A stretch of DNA of 64,000 bases. Source: Rhizobium sp. 16-488-2b (GTDB lineage: Bacteria; Pseudomonadota; Alphaproteobacteria; Rhizobiales; Rhizobiaceae). The first letter of the stretch is position 1; every line of letters begins with the position of its first letter. The position numbers and the translations under genes are program-made. The stretch is from NCBI RefSeq assembly GCF_017741815.1, contig NZ_JAGHMF010000007.1:62001-126000 (forward strand). The letters are read 5' to 3'. Shown here one piece after another: positions 51,722 through 61,403 of the stretch. The notes beneath the pieces were generated by a model that ran no database searches, was not told the origin of the DNA, and worked only from the letters and a program-made list of their open reading frames with translations.

Positions 51722-52042
51722 GTGACTTATATCATCTACGCCGCCGCGGCCCTCTTCGAGATTGCCGGTTGCTTCGCTTTCTGGGCGTGGCTGCGCATGG
51801 CAAAGCCGATCTGGTGGCTTGCGCCGGGCATGGTGTCGCTAGCCCTTTTCGCCTGGCTCCTGACGCTGGTGCCGAGCGAAGCGGCCGGCCGCACCTTCGC
51901 CGCCTATGGCGGCATCTATATCGTCGCCTCGCTGATCTGGCTCTGGCTTGTCGAGCACCGCGTGCCTGACAGGTGGGACATCAGCGGCGCTCTTGTCTGC
52001 CTCGCCGGCACTGCGATCATCCTCTTCGCGCCAAGAGGCTGA
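51722..52042 (+). CDS. YnfA family (UPF0060) membrane protein
   Basis: Inner-membrane protein of 106 residues with four helices: [60 protein letters not shown] and [20 protein letters not shown]. It belongs to the UPF0060/YnfA family, small-multidrug-resistance-like; its substrate is not settled. GTG at 51722 with GAAGG upstream; the longer open frame on this strand begins in antisense of the NUDIX gene and is not real. Confidence 0.9.
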   Translation: MTYIIYAAAALFEIAGCFAFWAWLRMAKPIWWLAPGMVSLALFAWLLTLVPSEAAGRTFAAYGGIYIVASLIWLWLVEHRVPDRWDISGALVCLAGTAIILFAPRG

Positions 52043-52106
52043 ACCGACGGTCGCCATGCTTGGCCGGTCCCTTGACCCTGAAAGGGCAGGGTGCAAATAG
52101 ATTGGC

Positions 52107-52871
52107 ATGTGTGGACGCTACGCCCTGACCATATCCCCCGAGGAGCTGAAGGAAGTTCTGGGTATCCTCGACCTTGAGGATTTCCCCGCGCGCTTCAACA
52201 TCGCGCCGACTCAGCCGATTCTGGTGGTCGTCTCGGGTGAGGGACAGGAGAGGGGCAGCAACCTGCCGGACCGACGCGCGCTCCTCGTGCGCTGGGGCTT
52301 CACGCCGGGTTGGGTGAAAGACCCCAAGGCGTTTCCACTTTTGATCAATGCTCGCTCGGAAACAGCGATCGGCAAGGCATCGTTCCGCGCCGCCATGCGC
52401 CATCGCCGCGTCCTTATTCCTGCTTCCGGCTTTTACGAATGGCATCGTCCTTCGAAGCAGAGCGGCGAGAAATCGCAGGCCTATTGGATCAAGCCGCGCC
52501 ACGGCGGCGTGGTCGCCTTTGCCGGGTTGATGGAAACATGGTCCTCGGCCGACGGTTCGGAAGTGGATACCGGCGCGATCCTCACGACATCAGCCAACGC
52601 CGCGATCTCCCCGATCCACGACCGCATGCCTGTCGTCATCAAGCCCGAGGACTTCACCCGTTGGCTGGATTGCAAGACACAGGAACCGCGCGAGGTGGCC
52701 GATCTCATGCGGCCGGTCGAGGAAGATTTCTTCGAGGCGATACCGGTCTCCGACAAGGTCAACAAGGTGGCCAATATGGGGGAGGACCTGCAGACCCCCG
52801 TGCCGCTCGAAAAGCCGCTGCCGCCCGCTCACAAGAAAAAGCCGGATGACGGCCAGCTCAGCTTCTTCTGA
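52107..52871 (+). CDS. SOS response-associated peptidase, YedK/HMCES (SRAP) family
   Basis: Forms a covalent DNA-protein crosslink with abasic sites in single-stranded DNA and shields them. 254 residues; the invariant catalytic Cys is residue 2 (MCGRYALTISPEEL), with RFNIAPTQPI (Asn and Pro near the site), SGFYEWHRP (Glu active-site region), and SPIHDRMPVVI (His). The C-terminus is a short basic tail (PAHKKKPDDGQLSFF). All four active-site positions appear present. Upstream bases do not show a clear Shine-Dalgarno, but Cys2 fixes the start. Confidence 0.94.
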   Translation: MCGRYALTISPEELKEVLGILDLEDFPARFNIAPTQPILVVVSGEGQERGSNLPDRRALLVRWGFTPGWVKDPKAFPLLINARSETAIGKASFRAAMRHRRVLIPASGFYEWHRPSKQSGEKSQAYWIKPRHGGVVAFAGLMETWSSADGSEVDTGAILTTSANAAISPIHDRMPVVIKPEDFTRWLDCKTQEPREVADLMRPVEEDFFEAIPVSDKVNKVANMGEDLQTPVPLEKPLPPAHKKKPDDGQLSFF

Positions 52872-52908
52872 TTCTATATTCCCACCGCAGTCACATCCGG
52901 AAATTCAC

Positions 52909-53529
52909 ATGTTCTCCATTTCGGCCGCTCTCTCCGGCCTCTTCCTCGGCGCTTCCCTCATCATCGCCATCGGTGCCCAGAATGCCTTCATTCTGCGGCA
53001 GGGGCTGCTGCGCTCGCATGTTTTCATCCTGTGCCTCATCTGCGCGCTGTCCGATGCGCTGCTGATTGCAGCAGGCGTCGCCGGCCTTGGCACGCTCGTC
53101 TCGCAATCGCCGACGCTGATTACCGCCGTCAGCCTTGGCGGTATGCTGTTTCTCGGCACTTACTCGTTCATGGCATTCCGGCGCGCGCTTCATCCAGGCG
53201 CGATCGAGGCGGGAACGCCGGAGCCGTTGGGGCTAAAGGCGGCTGTGGCCACGTGCCTCGCCTTCACCTTCCTCAACCCGCACGTCTATCTCGACACGGT
53301 CGTCCTGCTCGGCAGTCTGTCGGCCGCCTATCATGGCGCGGATCGCCTGGCTTACGGCCTCGGGGCTGCGGCTGCGTCATTCATCTGGTTTTTCGGTCTG
53401 GGCTACGGTGCGCGTCTGCTGCAACCGGTCTTTGCCAAACCCGCCGCATGGCGGGTTCTCGACGTGCTCATCGGCATCGTCATGGCGCTTCTGGCCATCA
53501 GCCTCGGCGCCCGTGTCCTGACGTCGTGA
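52909..53529 (+). CDS. LysE/ArgO-type amino acid exporter
   Basis: 206-residue inner-membrane exporter, six helices. SLIIAIGAQNAFILRQGLLR is the LysE signature, followed by ISDALL-type residues in ICALSDALLIAAGVAGLG and ATCLAFTFLNPHVYLDTVVL. Basic amino acids (lysine, arginine) are the usual substrates of this branch. Start at 52909 (MFSIS) with GGAAA just upstream; the frame opens in the preceding gene. No LysG-type regulator is adjacent. It converges with a small gene of unknown function. Confidence 0.9.
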   Translation: MFSISAALSGLFLGASLIIAIGAQNAFILRQGLLRSHVFILCLICALSDALLIAAGVAGLGTLVSQSPTLITAVSLGGMLFLGTYSFMAFRRALHPGAIEAGTPEPLGLKAAVATCLAFTFLNPHVYLDTVVLLGSLSAAYHGADRLAYGLGAAAASFIWFFGLGYGARLLQPVFAKPAAWRVLDVLIGIVMALLAISLGARVLTS

Positions 53530-53664
53530 TCAGGCGATCTTCTTGGCGAGTGCCGGCTTCTTCAGCATCAGCGCTGCAGCCAGAACGGCCTTCAGGCCGA
53601 GCGGGCGGTAGTGCGCGCTGAGATCGGTCTTTGCGGGCTGTTCCACATTCTTCTTCGGGGTCAC
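53530..53664 (-). CDS. Small basic protein, unknown function (44 residues)
   Basis: 44-residue peptide from a GTG at 53664 with AAGGAG about 6 bases upstream: it reads MTPKKNVEQPAKTDLSAHYR then PLGLKAVLAAALMLKKPALA KKIA. Ala/Leu-rich amphipathic C-terminal half with lysines. I do not recognise a family, although rhizobial homologues seem to exist. Codon usage is compatible with a real gene. Function unknown. Confidence 0.65.
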   Translation of the reverse strand: MTPKKNVEQPAKTDLSAHYRPLGLKAVLAAALMLKKPALAKKIA

Positions 53665-53823
53665 GTTACTCTCCTTAACTTCTGTCCCTAGACTCTTATA
53701 TTTATTGCTCTTTTGCCGGAAATAGCGACAAAATGGAGGCAAGACACATCATGATTTGTGTCGCCAAACCATAATTCGCGAGGCTTGAGCGGAGCGGGAT
53801 AGATTAGGATTGTCTGGAGAAAC

Positions 53824-54672
53824 TCAGATGTGACGGCCGATATCGTCTTCGCCGATACCCGGCTCTTCGATCGTCAGCGTGCCGTACTTGCGCTTCCATT
53901 TGCGCGCGCCGAACGGCAGCGTGCAGAGGTAGACCACGGCGGTGAGCGACATCACTTCCCAGGTGAAGCTCGACAGCATGGCGACGTAAAGCACCACGCC
54001 AAGCATCATCGGCAGCACCAGATCACGTCGAAGCTTGGTGCCTTCCGATTTGCCCGACCAGACCGGCAGGCGGCTGATCAGCAGGAAGGCGATGAGCACC
54101 GTGTAGGCGGCCGAGAGATAGCCGAAGGTCTTGTCGGTGGTCATCCCGAGAAAGCCGAGATAGACGGGCAGAAGCACCAGCATGGCGCCGGCAGGCGCCG
54201 GCACGCCGACGAAATATTCCGACTGCCAGCTCGCCTTGTTCTCGCGCTCCGACATGACGTTGAAGCGCGCCAGCCGCAGGCCCGCGGCGATGGCGTAGAT
54301 CAGTGCCGCGATCCAGCCCAGCGAACGCGCCTGGTCCAGCGCGAACACATAGACGACCAGCGCCGGTGCAACACCGAAATTGACGATGTCGGCAAGCGAA
54401 TCCATCTGCGCGCCGAACTTCGACGTCGCTTTCATCAGCCGCGCAACGCGCCCATCGATGCCATCGAGGAAGGCGGCGACGAGCACCATGCCGACGGCAA
54501 GCTCGTAGCGGTTCTCGAAGGCAAGCCGAATGCCGGTCAGACCGGCGCAGATAGCGAGGATAGTGATCAGGTTGGGAACGACCAGCCGCAACGGAATCTC
54601 GCGAAGCCGTGGACCGCGACCCGAATCATCGGGTGGGCCATTGGGTTCGAAAGGCGGGAAGGGCGTTTCCAT
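53824..54672 (-). CDS. pssA: CDP-diacylglycerol-serine O-phosphatidyltransferase
   Basis: Makes phosphatidylserine from CDP-diacylglycerol and serine, the precursor of phosphatidylethanolamine. 282 residues, an integral membrane protein of about seven helices; the CDP-alcohol phosphatidyltransferase motif DG-x2-AR-x8-G-x3-D-x3-D is present in GIDGRVARLMKATSKF and GAQMDSLADIVNFG. Start ATG at 54672. It lies 20 bp after psd, whose product decarboxylates phosphatidylserine, so the two consecutive enzymes are co-transcribed. Confidence 0.95.
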   Translation of the reverse strand: METPFPPFEPNGPPDDSGRGPRLREIPLRLVVPNLITILAICAGLTGIRLAFENRYELAVGMVLVAAFLDGIDGRVARLMKATSKFGAQMDSLADIVNFGVAPALVVYVFALDQARSLGWIAALIYAIAAGLRLARFNVMSERENKASWQSEYFVGVPAPAGAMLVLLPVYLGFLGMTTDKTFGYLSAAYTVLIAFLLISRLPVWSGKSEGTKLRRDLVLPMMLGVVLYVAMLSSFTWEVMSLTAVVYLCTLPFGARKWKRKYGTLTIEEPGIGEDDIGRHI

Positions 54673-54692
54673 GATCGCGCTCCTAGTGGTTC

Positions 54693-55391
54693 TCAGGCGC
54701 GGCGGCTGACGACGGGGCCCTTGGCGGAGCCGAATTCGGCCAGAACCGTTTCACCCGCGATTGCCGTCTGGCCGAGCGTGACGCGCGGCTGCGCGCCCTC
54801 GGGAAGGAAGACGTCGAGGCGCGAGCCGAAGCGGATCAGGCCGAAGCGTTCGCCGGCATCCAGCGGTTCATTGGCGTTGGCCCAGCAGAGAATACGGCGC
54901 GCCACGAGGCCGGCGATCTGCACGACGCCGATCTGGCCATGGGCGGTTTCGATGACGAGGCCGTTGCGCTCATTGTCTTCACTGGCCTTGTCGAGCTCGG
55001 CGTTGACGAAGCTTCCCGAGCGATAGTTGACGCTGACGATGCGACCGCGCATCGGCGCGCGGTTCACATGGCAATTGAAGACGTTCATGAAGACGGAGAT
55101 GCGCAGCATCGGCGTCGAGCCGAGGTTCAACTCCGCCGGCGGCACGACCAACTGCACGGACGATACCTTGCCGTCTGCGGGCGAGATCACCAGATCGTCG
55201 TCCTGCGGCGTCATACGCTCCGGATCACGGAAGAAATAGGCGCACCACAGCGTCAGGATCAGGCCGATCCAGAACAGCGGCTTGAAGATCCAGCCGAGAA
55301 TGAGGGAGGCCACGAAGAAGGCCGCGATGAAGGGATAACCTTCCTTGTGCACCGGAACGATCGTGTTGCGTACCGTATTGAACAAGCTCAT
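54693..55391 (-). CDS. psd: Phosphatidylserine decarboxylase proenzyme
   Basis: Decarboxylates phosphatidylserine to phosphatidylethanolamine. 232 residues of the short PSD-A type: one or two N-terminal helices, [28 protein letters not shown], and the self-cleavage site in [14 protein letters not shown] (between Gly189 and Ser190) that creates the pyruvoyl cofactor. AGGAG lies about 11 bases before the ATG at 55391 (MSLFNTVRN). Forms an operon with pssA. Cleavage by analogy with the LGST site of the family. Confidence 0.95.
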   Translation of the reverse strand: MSLFNTVRNTIVPVHKEGYPFIAAFFVASLILGWIFKPLFWIGLILTLWCAYFFRDPERMTPQDDDLVISPADGKVSSVQLVVPPAELNLGSTPMLRISVFMNVFNCHVNRAPMRGRIVSVNYRSGSFVNAELDKASEDNERNGLVIETAHGQIGVVQIAGLVARRILCWANANEPLDAGERFGLIRFGSRLDVFLPEGAQPRVTLGQTAIAGETVLAEFGSAKGPVVSRRA

Positions 55392-55510
55392 GTATGCCGC
55401 TCTCCTAGCGTTTTCGTCTCCGCTGGTTACAGGGAAACACTCCTGGGGGCAATGCCGATGCCCTCTCATGCACATCTAAGCTTGCTGATGGACGGCAAGC
55501 GTCTGCGGGC

Positions 55511-57388
55511 TTAGGTTGCCGGTGCCAGCCGATTGACCACGCCGAGATCGTCGTTCTCGCGCACCTGCTTCAGATGCTCCTCGGCCTGTGTGGCCTCGCG
55601 CTGGCGGCTCCACATCGAGGCGTAGAGGCCGTTCCTCAGCAACAGCTCCGCATGCGTGCCGCGCTCGGCGATCTCGCCGGCCTTCAAGACGATGATCTCG
55701 TCCGCGCCGATCACGGTCGAAAGGCGGTGCGCGATGACAAGCGTCGTGCGGTTCTTGGAGACGACGTCGAGCGCGGTCTGGATTTCGCGCTCCGTGGTCG
55801 TGTCGAGCGCCGATGTCGCCTCGTCGAGGATGAGGATCGGCGGGGCCTTCAGGATCGTGCGGGCAATCGCCACGCGCTGCTTCTCGCCTCCCGAAAGCTT
55901 CAACCCGCGCTCGCCGACCATGGTGTTGAACCCTTCAGGCAGAAGGTCGATGAAGTGGGCAATCTGCGCGATCTCCGCCGCCGTCTTCACCTCCGCTTCG
56001 GTGGCCGATGGCCGACCGTAGCGGATGTTGTAGGCGACCGTATCGTTGAAGAGCACGGTGTCCTGTGGCACCATGCCGATCGCGGTGCGCAGGCTCTTCT
56101 GCGTGACCCCACGCACGTCCTGGCCGTCGACGGTAATCGAGCCGCTCTGGATATCATAGAAGCGATAGAGCAGCCGCGACATGGTCGACTTGCCGGCCCC
56201 TGAGGGCCCGACGATCGCCACCGTCTTCCCGGCCGGCACGTCGAACGAAATTCCCTTTAGGATCGGGCGGGCCGGGTCGTAGGCGAAATGCACGTCCTTG
56301 AACGAGATGGCGCCCTGCTCGATGTTGAGCGGCTTGGCATCGGGGGCATCCTTCACCTCGGCCTGTACTTCGAGCAGGTCGAACATCTGCTCGATATCGG
56401 TCAGCCCCTGGCGGATTTCGCGGTAGACGAAGCCGATGAAGTTGAGCGGCACGGAAAGCTGCAGCAGCATGGCGTTGACGAAGACGAAGTCGCCGACGGT
56501 CTGTTCGCCGCGCTGCACTGCCAGCGCCGAGAGGATGAGCATCACGGTCGTGCCGAGGCCGAAGGTCACGCCCTGGCCGAAGTTGAGCCAGCCGAGCGAC
56601 GTCCAGACGCTGGTCGCAGCCTTCTCGTAACGCTCCATCGAGGTATCGAAGCGCTTGGCTTCCATGTCCTCGTTGCCGAAATATTTGACGGTTTCGAAGT
56701 TCAGAAGCGAATCGATCGCCTTGGTGTTGGCGTCCGTATCGCTGTCGTTCATCGTCTTGCGGATGGAGATGCGCCAGTCGCTCGCCCGGATCGTGAACCA
56801 GATATAGGCCCACACGGTGAAGGCGGTCACCGCGAGGTAGGAGAAGCCGTAGCCCCACCAGAAGATGATGGCGGTGAGCAGGAACTCGATCAGCGTCGGC
56901 ACCGAGTTCAGGATCGTGAAGCGCACGATCGTCTCGATGCCTTTCGTGCCGCGCTCGATGATGCGCGACAGACCGCCCGTCTTGCGCTCCAGATGGAAGC
57001 GCAGCGATAGCTCGTGCATGTGCACGAAGGTCTTGTAGGCAAGCTGGCGCACCGCATACTGGCCGACGCTGGCAAACAGCGCGTCGCGCAGCTGGTTCAG
57101 GCCGAGCTGGATCAACCGCGTCAAGTTATAGGCGATGACGAGCGCGATGGCGCCGACGAGGAGATCCGGCACCTTGCCAGCGAGATCAGACTTGCCGTTC
57201 AGCGCATCCGTCGACCACTTGAAGAAGTAGGGGACGAGCAGCAGCACGAACTTCGATATGAGCAGATAGACCGATGCCCAGACGACCCGCATCTTCAGAT
57301 CGGTGCGCCCCGTCGGCCACATGTAGGGCCAGAGATTGAAGAGGGTCCGCAACAGATTGGAGTCTGAAACTGTCTTGCCGTTTGCCAT
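55511..57388 (-). CDS. ABC exporter, Atm1/HMT1-type (ATP-binding and permease fused)
   Basis: Half-transporter that dimerises in the inner membrane. 625 residues: six-helix permease domain (about 20-330, TGGLSRIIERGTKGIETIVR is the coupling-region signature of the Atm1 branch) and an ATPase domain with Walker A GPSGAGKST, signature LSGGEKQR, Walker B ILILDEATSALD and the H-loop (VIAHRLST). The Atm1 subfamily exports glutathione conjugates or glutathione-bound metal and sulfur species; which is exported here is not known. GGAGACATGC precedes the ATG. Confidence 0.93.
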   Translation of the reverse strand: MANGKTVSDSNLLRTLFNLWPYMWPTGRTDLKMRVVWASVYLLISKFVLLLVPYFFKWSTDALNGKSDLAGKVPDLLVGAIALVIAYNLTRLIQLGLNQLRDALFASVGQYAVRQLAYKTFVHMHELSLRFHLERKTGGLSRIIERGTKGIETIVRFTILNSVPTLIEFLLTAIIFWWGYGFSYLAVTAFTVWAYIWFTIRASDWRISIRKTMNDSDTDANTKAIDSLLNFETVKYFGNEDMEAKRFDTSMERYEKAATSVWTSLGWLNFGQGVTFGLGTTVMLILSALAVQRGEQTVGDFVFVNAMLLQLSVPLNFIGFVYREIRQGLTDIEQMFDLLEVQAEVKDAPDAKPLNIEQGAISFKDVHFAYDPARPILKGISFDVPAGKTVAIVGPSGAGKSTMSRLLYRFYDIQSGSITVDGQDVRGVTQKSLRTAIGMVPQDTVLFNDTVAYNIRYGRPSATEAEVKTAAEIAQIAHFIDLLPEGFNTMVGERGLKLSGGEKQRVAIARTILKAPPILILDEATSALDTTTEREIQTALDVVSKNRTTLVIAHRLSTVIGADEIIVLKAGEIAERGTHAELLLRNGLYASMWSRQREATQAEEHLKQVRENDDLGVVNRLAPAT

Positions 57389-57601
57389 GCATGTCTCCGG
57401 CCCGCGTCAGGCCCTGGAAGTGTGATGTTGTCGGCAAAGAGGGGAAGGGCGCAGCGCAAAGCCGCCGCCTGACATGATCGCCGTCAACGCCAAATAGGGT
57501 TGCGGGCGGAGCAATACAACATAAGAAGATCAAAGGAAAAGAGAGGCCGGCAATCTATCGATGCCGGCCCCTGTAATCTTTTACCAGTATTATTGTCTAT
57601 C

Positions 57602-59584
57602 CTAGAGATGCTCGCCCGACATGCGCTTGCGGTGCATCTCTTCCGCGTTGGGCAAGGCGTCTTTCGGAAGGCCGAAGACCTGACCCGGCAGAATGCGGTC
57701 GGGGTTCACGATCTTGTCCTCGTTGGCGACGTAGATCGTCGTGTAGCGCACGCCCGCGCCATAGATGCGGCGCGAGATCTGCCACAGCGTATCGCCACGG
57801 CGGATGATCACGGTTTCCTTGCTCTCCTGCAGCGGCGCTTGCTCGATGGTCGCGGGACCGGCGTCGCCGCTGGCAACCTCGTTTGCGGGGGCAGCCGGTG
57901 CCGCGGGTGCTGCCGGCGGTGCCGTCAGATCGGCGACCATCTGGCCGAGCTTGGCGAGTGCAGCGCCGACCGAGCTCGCGTCGCGGGGCAGCGATTGCAG
58001 CAGCTTCAGCGCATCGCTCGCTTTCATCGAAGCGGTGGTGACGCGCTCCTTGAAGTCGGCGGTCGCATCGGCGGCGGCACGGAAATCGACGATCGACTTC
58101 AGCGCGAACTCGTTGGCCGAGCGGGCGGCGGCGAGCTGCTCGTTGCCGGGCACCTTGCCGTCGCTGAACAGGCCGCTCAGAAGCGCGAACGCCTTGGCCG
58201 CATCGTTCTTAAGCTTGCCGAGCGCGCCTTCGTCGAGCGAGATCATCGGCGTCGATGCATTGCCTGAAGGCGTTCTGGACTGCGCCGCCACCGTGACCTG
58301 GTTGCCTTCGGGGCGGTTGAAGTTGACCGAAGCGCGAACCAGAACCTTGCCGGCCGCATCGACGACGTCGACGCGGATCTTGTGATCGCCGACCGCAAGC
58401 GGCATCACGCCATCAATGACGAAGTGGCCATCAGCGCCGGCCTTGGCCTTGCCGATCAGCTTGTCGTCGGCATAGCCGAACACGTTGGCCTGAGGCTTCG
58501 CGGTGCCGGCGACGAAGATCTTGTCGCCTTCGATTTCGACGGCATTGACCCGGACGTCAGCCGGTGCGGCTGCTGCTGCCGGCGCGGTTGCCGTTTCCGA
58601 TGTTGCGGGAGCCTGTGCCTGTGGCGCTGCCGAGGCCTGGCCGGTCGGGGCGGCGTCGGTGGCGGCTGCCGGAGGCGTCACGCCAGGCGCGGTGATGATG
58701 CGGCTGGCGGCGCCCGGCTTGGAGACCATGGCGAGCAGCTGCGATGCATTGCCGTCCTTGGGGATGGAGATCGTGGCGATCTCTTCCGAGGTCGTCACCT
58801 TGCCGTCCTTGGCCGTCGCGCGCAGCTGCAGCTGGTGGTCGCCGGCGGCAAGCGGATTGTCGAGAACCGCGACGAAATCGCCATTGTCGCCGACATCGGT
58901 CCCCATCAGCACCTTGTCGCCGTCGAGGATTTCAAGCTTGCTGTTCGGCTCGGCGGAACCGGCGATGACGGTGGAGCCGTCTGGCTCGACACGCAGCACG
59001 TCGAATGTCGGCAGCTTCGGGCCTTCGGCAACCGGTGCGGCGTTGTCCGGCGTCTGAGGTGCCGCGGGTTCCGGCGCGCCCGTAAGGGCCGCTTCGGCAC
59101 GTGCAATCGCGGCGGCTGCATCGGCGATGTTTTCGGGCAGTGCCTGAATGATGGAGAGTGCCTTGGCGGCGCCGGCCTTGGCCTTGTCGATCGCGGCCGT
59201 GGTGATCGGGTTGGTGCCCTCGGGCGTCGCGAAATCAGCGAGTGCCTGAAGCGCTCCGATCGTCTTCGTCTTGGCGCTTGCGAAAACGTCGTCGGTCGGG
59301 CCCTTGCCGTCGGCAAACAGCGCCTTAAGTTCGCCAAGTGCCTGTCCGGCTGCCGTCGTCAGGCCGCCGAGCTTCTGCGCGGTCGCGGCATCGTCGGGTG
59401 CAGACGGACGCGAGGTCTTGGCGGATTCGGTTACGGTTTTCTTGACCTCGGAGCTTGCCTGATTGATTGCGTCACCAACCTTGCCGGCATCGCCACCGAT
59501 ACGGGGCATGACGACAAAGACCATCAACAGAATTGCGATTACAAGCACTGCAAGGGCCAGCAAGCCGGCACGGTTTTTCATCAT
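57602..59584 (-). CDS. Large LysM protein with mirrored helical and Ig-like repeats
   Basis: Envelope protein of 660 residues. An N-terminal helix (about 5-27, LLALAVLVIAILLMVFVVMP) anchors it to the inner membrane. Then follow a helical domain A (about 67-168), an Ig-like beta domain B (191-275, FDVLRVEPDGSTVIAGSAEP), a second Ig-like domain B' (341-425, VRVNAVEIEGDKIFVAGTAK), a second helical domain A' (452-553) and a C-terminal LysM domain (590-638, KETVIIRRGDTLWQISRRIY) for peptidoglycan binding. A resembles A' (ALFADGK and GLFSDGK) and B resembles B' (AAGDHQ and AVGDHK). GGGGAG lies 5 bases before the ATG at 59584. Function unknown; a spacer between membrane and wall is plausible. Confidence 0.87.
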   Translation of the reverse strand: MMKNRAGLLALAVLVIAILLMVFVVMPRIGGDAGKVGDAINQASSEVKKTVTESAKTSRPSAPDDAATAQKLGGLTTAAGQALGELKALFADGKGPTDDVFASAKTKTIGALQALADFATPEGTNPITTAAIDKAKAGAAKALSIIQALPENIADAAAAIARAEAALTGAPEPAAPQTPDNAAPVAEGPKLPTFDVLRVEPDGSTVIAGSAEPNSKLEILDGDKVLMGTDVGDNGDFVAVLDNPLAAGDHQLQLRATAKDGKVTTSEEIATISIPKDGNASQLLAMVSKPGAASRIITAPGVTPPAAATDAAPTGQASAAPQAQAPATSETATAPAAAAAPADVRVNAVEIEGDKIFVAGTAKPQANVFGYADDKLIGKAKAGADGHFVIDGVMPLAVGDHKIRVDVVDAAGKVLVRASVNFNRPEGNQVTVAAQSRTPSGNASTPMISLDEGALGKLKNDAAKAFALLSGLFSDGKVPGNEQLAAARSANEFALKSIVDFRAAADATADFKERVTTASMKASDALKLLQSLPRDASSVGAALAKLGQMVADLTAPPAAPAAPAAPANEVASGDAGPATIEQAPLQESKETVIIRRGDTLWQISRRIYGAGVRYTTIYVANEDKIVNPDRILPGQVFGLPKDALPNAEEMHRKRMSGEHL

Positions 59585-59739
59585 CAGGTCTCCCCAAGCG
59601 GCAATCTTGCCAGACTTCCTGAAATTGCTAGCGATTCCCGTTGCTTTGCACAAGCAGTCAAAGTAGCCGGGCAAATGTAAGATGTATGTTTTCCGTCATT
59701 TTTCTTGACTGGACCCAGAGAGAATAGTTGTTTGCTCCC

Positions 59740-60363
59740 ATGACAGATCAATCTCATTCCATTCGCTCCATCTGTGTCTATTGCGGTTCGCGCCCCGGTA
59801 GCGACCCAAGCCACATGGCCGCCGGCCGCGCGCTGGGCAAGGAGATCGCCGATTACGGCCTGCGCCTGATCTATGGCGGCGGCACCAAGGGGATCATGGG
59901 GGCGGTTGCGAGCGGTACGCTCTCGAACGGCGGTCAGGTGACCGGCATCATTCCCGAATTCTTGATCGACATGGAGGCGACCCGCCACTCCCTCGGCCAG
60001 CTCAACGAGTTGATTGTAACGCCTGACATGCATGCGCGCAAACATACGATGTTCGAGCGCTCCGATGCCTTCGTGGCGCTTCCGGGCGGAATCGGCACGC
60101 TGGAGGAAATCATCGAGATCATGACCTGGGCGCAGCTCGGCCGTCACGAGAAGCCGATGATCTTCGCCAATATCAACGGTTTCTGGGACCCGATGATGGA
60201 GCTCCTGCGCCACATGACGGACGAGGGCTTCATCCACACCGCCCACCGGGTGCAGCCGCTGGTCATCGATTCTATCGAAGAGATCATCCCTGCGATCATG
60301 GCGCAGGCCGCCGAATTTGCCAGCGACCGCGACGGCGAGGAAGCCGTTATCTCGAAATTGTAA
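59740..60363 (+). CDS. LOG family nucleotide monophosphate phosphoribohydrolase
   Basis: Removes ribose 5-phosphate from nucleoside monophosphates; in plants and phytopathogens this makes active cytokinin from its riboside monophosphate. 207 residues: LRLIYGGGTKGIMGAVASG and the catalytic motif VALPGGIGTLEEIIEIMTWA (PGGxGTxxE). Rhizobial homologues may serve purine or cytokinin metabolism; host signalling is only a possibility. ATG at 59740 is used, but TTG at 59728 has a better GAGAG at 5 bases and would add four residues. It converges with rarD. Confidence 0.92.
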   Translation: MTDQSHSIRSICVYCGSRPGSDPSHMAAGRALGKEIADYGLRLIYGGGTKGIMGAVASGTLSNGGQVTGIIPEFLIDMEATRHSLGQLNELIVTPDMHARKHTMFERSDAFVALPGGIGTLEEIIEIMTWAQLGRHEKPMIFANINGFWDPMMELLRHMTDEGFIHTAHRVQPLVIDSIEEIIPAIMAQAAEFASDRDGEEAVISKL

Positions 60364-60367
60364 TGAG

Positions 60368-60386
60368 CGGGGGCTTATCGCCCCCG
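60368..60386. terminator. Hairpin at the LOG/rarD convergent junction
   Basis: Perfect 7-bp stem CGGGGGC / GCCCCCG with a TTATC loop that contains the rarD stop codon. No T-run; a terminator role is uncertain. Confidence 0.4.
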
Positions 60387-61289
60387 ACTGCCTCTCAGCA
60401 TCGACCATGTGTAGAGGAAAAGCCCCGCCCAGATCAGCGGGAAGGCAATCATGCGCGCGGTGCCAAGCGGCTCCTTGAAGATGAAGACGGCGATGAGAAA
60501 GATCATCGTCGGCGCGATATACTGCATGATACCTATCGTCGACAGCTTCAGAAGCTTGGCGCCGTTGGCATAGATCATCAAAGGCACGGCCGTGATCAAA
60601 CCGCAGCCGAGAAGGAGCGCCGTATCGCTCCAGCCGGTACGATAGAAATGCCCGTCTCCGGTGCCGAGCTCCAGATAGAGAACATAAAAGAAGGCCGGGA
60701 CGCTGAGGATTAGCACCTCGAGAAAGAACCCCTGGTTCGGTCCGAGCGGCAGCGTCTTGCGAAATAGCGCGTAGAGGCCCCAGGTAATCGTTAGCGTCAG
60801 CGAAACCCACGGAATGCCGCCGCTATCGACGGCGAGCACGACGACGGCGAGACCCGCGAGCACAATCGCGGCGATCTGCGCCGGCCGCAGCTTTTCTTTC
60901 AGCACAACCGCGCCGAGGAAGATGCTGAAGAGCGGATTGATGAAATAGCCGAGTGCGGCATCCAGCGAATGCCCGGCGCCGATCGCCCAGACATAGGTTC
61001 CCCAGTTGACCGTGATCAGCGACGCGGTGAGCGCCGCCATCCCAAGCATACGCGGAGAGCGCAGCGCGATGCGGATATCCTGCGTGCGGCCGAGCACGAT
61101 GAGCACGATGCCGGCCAGCGGCAGCGACCAGAGGATGCGATGCGCGATAACCTCGGCCGGCGAAATATGCGCGACCGCCTTCATGTAGATCGGCAGGAAG
61201 CCCCAGAGCAGATAGGCCGTAAGCGCGAAGGCGAAGCCACGCGGACTGTCCTCGTTTTTCACGAGGGGAATGCTTGCATCGGCAGACAT
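60375..61289 (-). CDS. rarD: EamA-family transporter RarD
   Basis: Ten-helix inner-membrane permease of the drug/metabolite superfamily, 304 residues: FAFALTAYLLWGFLPIYMKA at the N-terminus, VNWGTYVWAIGAGHSLDAAL, GYFINPLFSIFLGAVVLKE and IGIMQYIAPTMIFLIAVFIF are the RarD (TIGR00688) segments. It was linked to chloramphenicol sensitivity in E. coli, but the natural substrate is unknown. Only a weak GGAAA precedes the ATG. It converges with the LOG gene and diverges from the methyltransferase. Confidence 0.92.
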   Translation of the reverse strand: MSADASIPLVKNEDSPRGFAFALTAYLLWGFLPIYMKAVAHISPAEVIAHRILWSLPLAGIVLIVLGRTQDIRIALRSPRMLGMAALTASLITVNWGTYVWAIGAGHSLDAALGYFINPLFSIFLGAVVLKEKLRPAQIAAIVLAGLAVVVLAVDSGGIPWVSLTLTITWGLYALFRKTLPLGPNQGFFLEVLILSVPAFFYVLYLELGTGDGHFYRTGWSDTALLLGCGLITAVPLMIYANGAKLLKLSTIGIMQYIAPTMIFLIAVFIFKEPLGTARMIAFPLIWAGLFLYTWSMLRGSRGR

Positions 61290-61403
61290 TGGGTGTTTCC
61301 ATTGGTTCTTATGATTGGCACCCGATTAGCGCAACGGCCGTGAATAGGCCAATTCATTTCATTGAAGCGATATTCGCTATTGCTGAATTATCAGGATCAG
61401 ACC

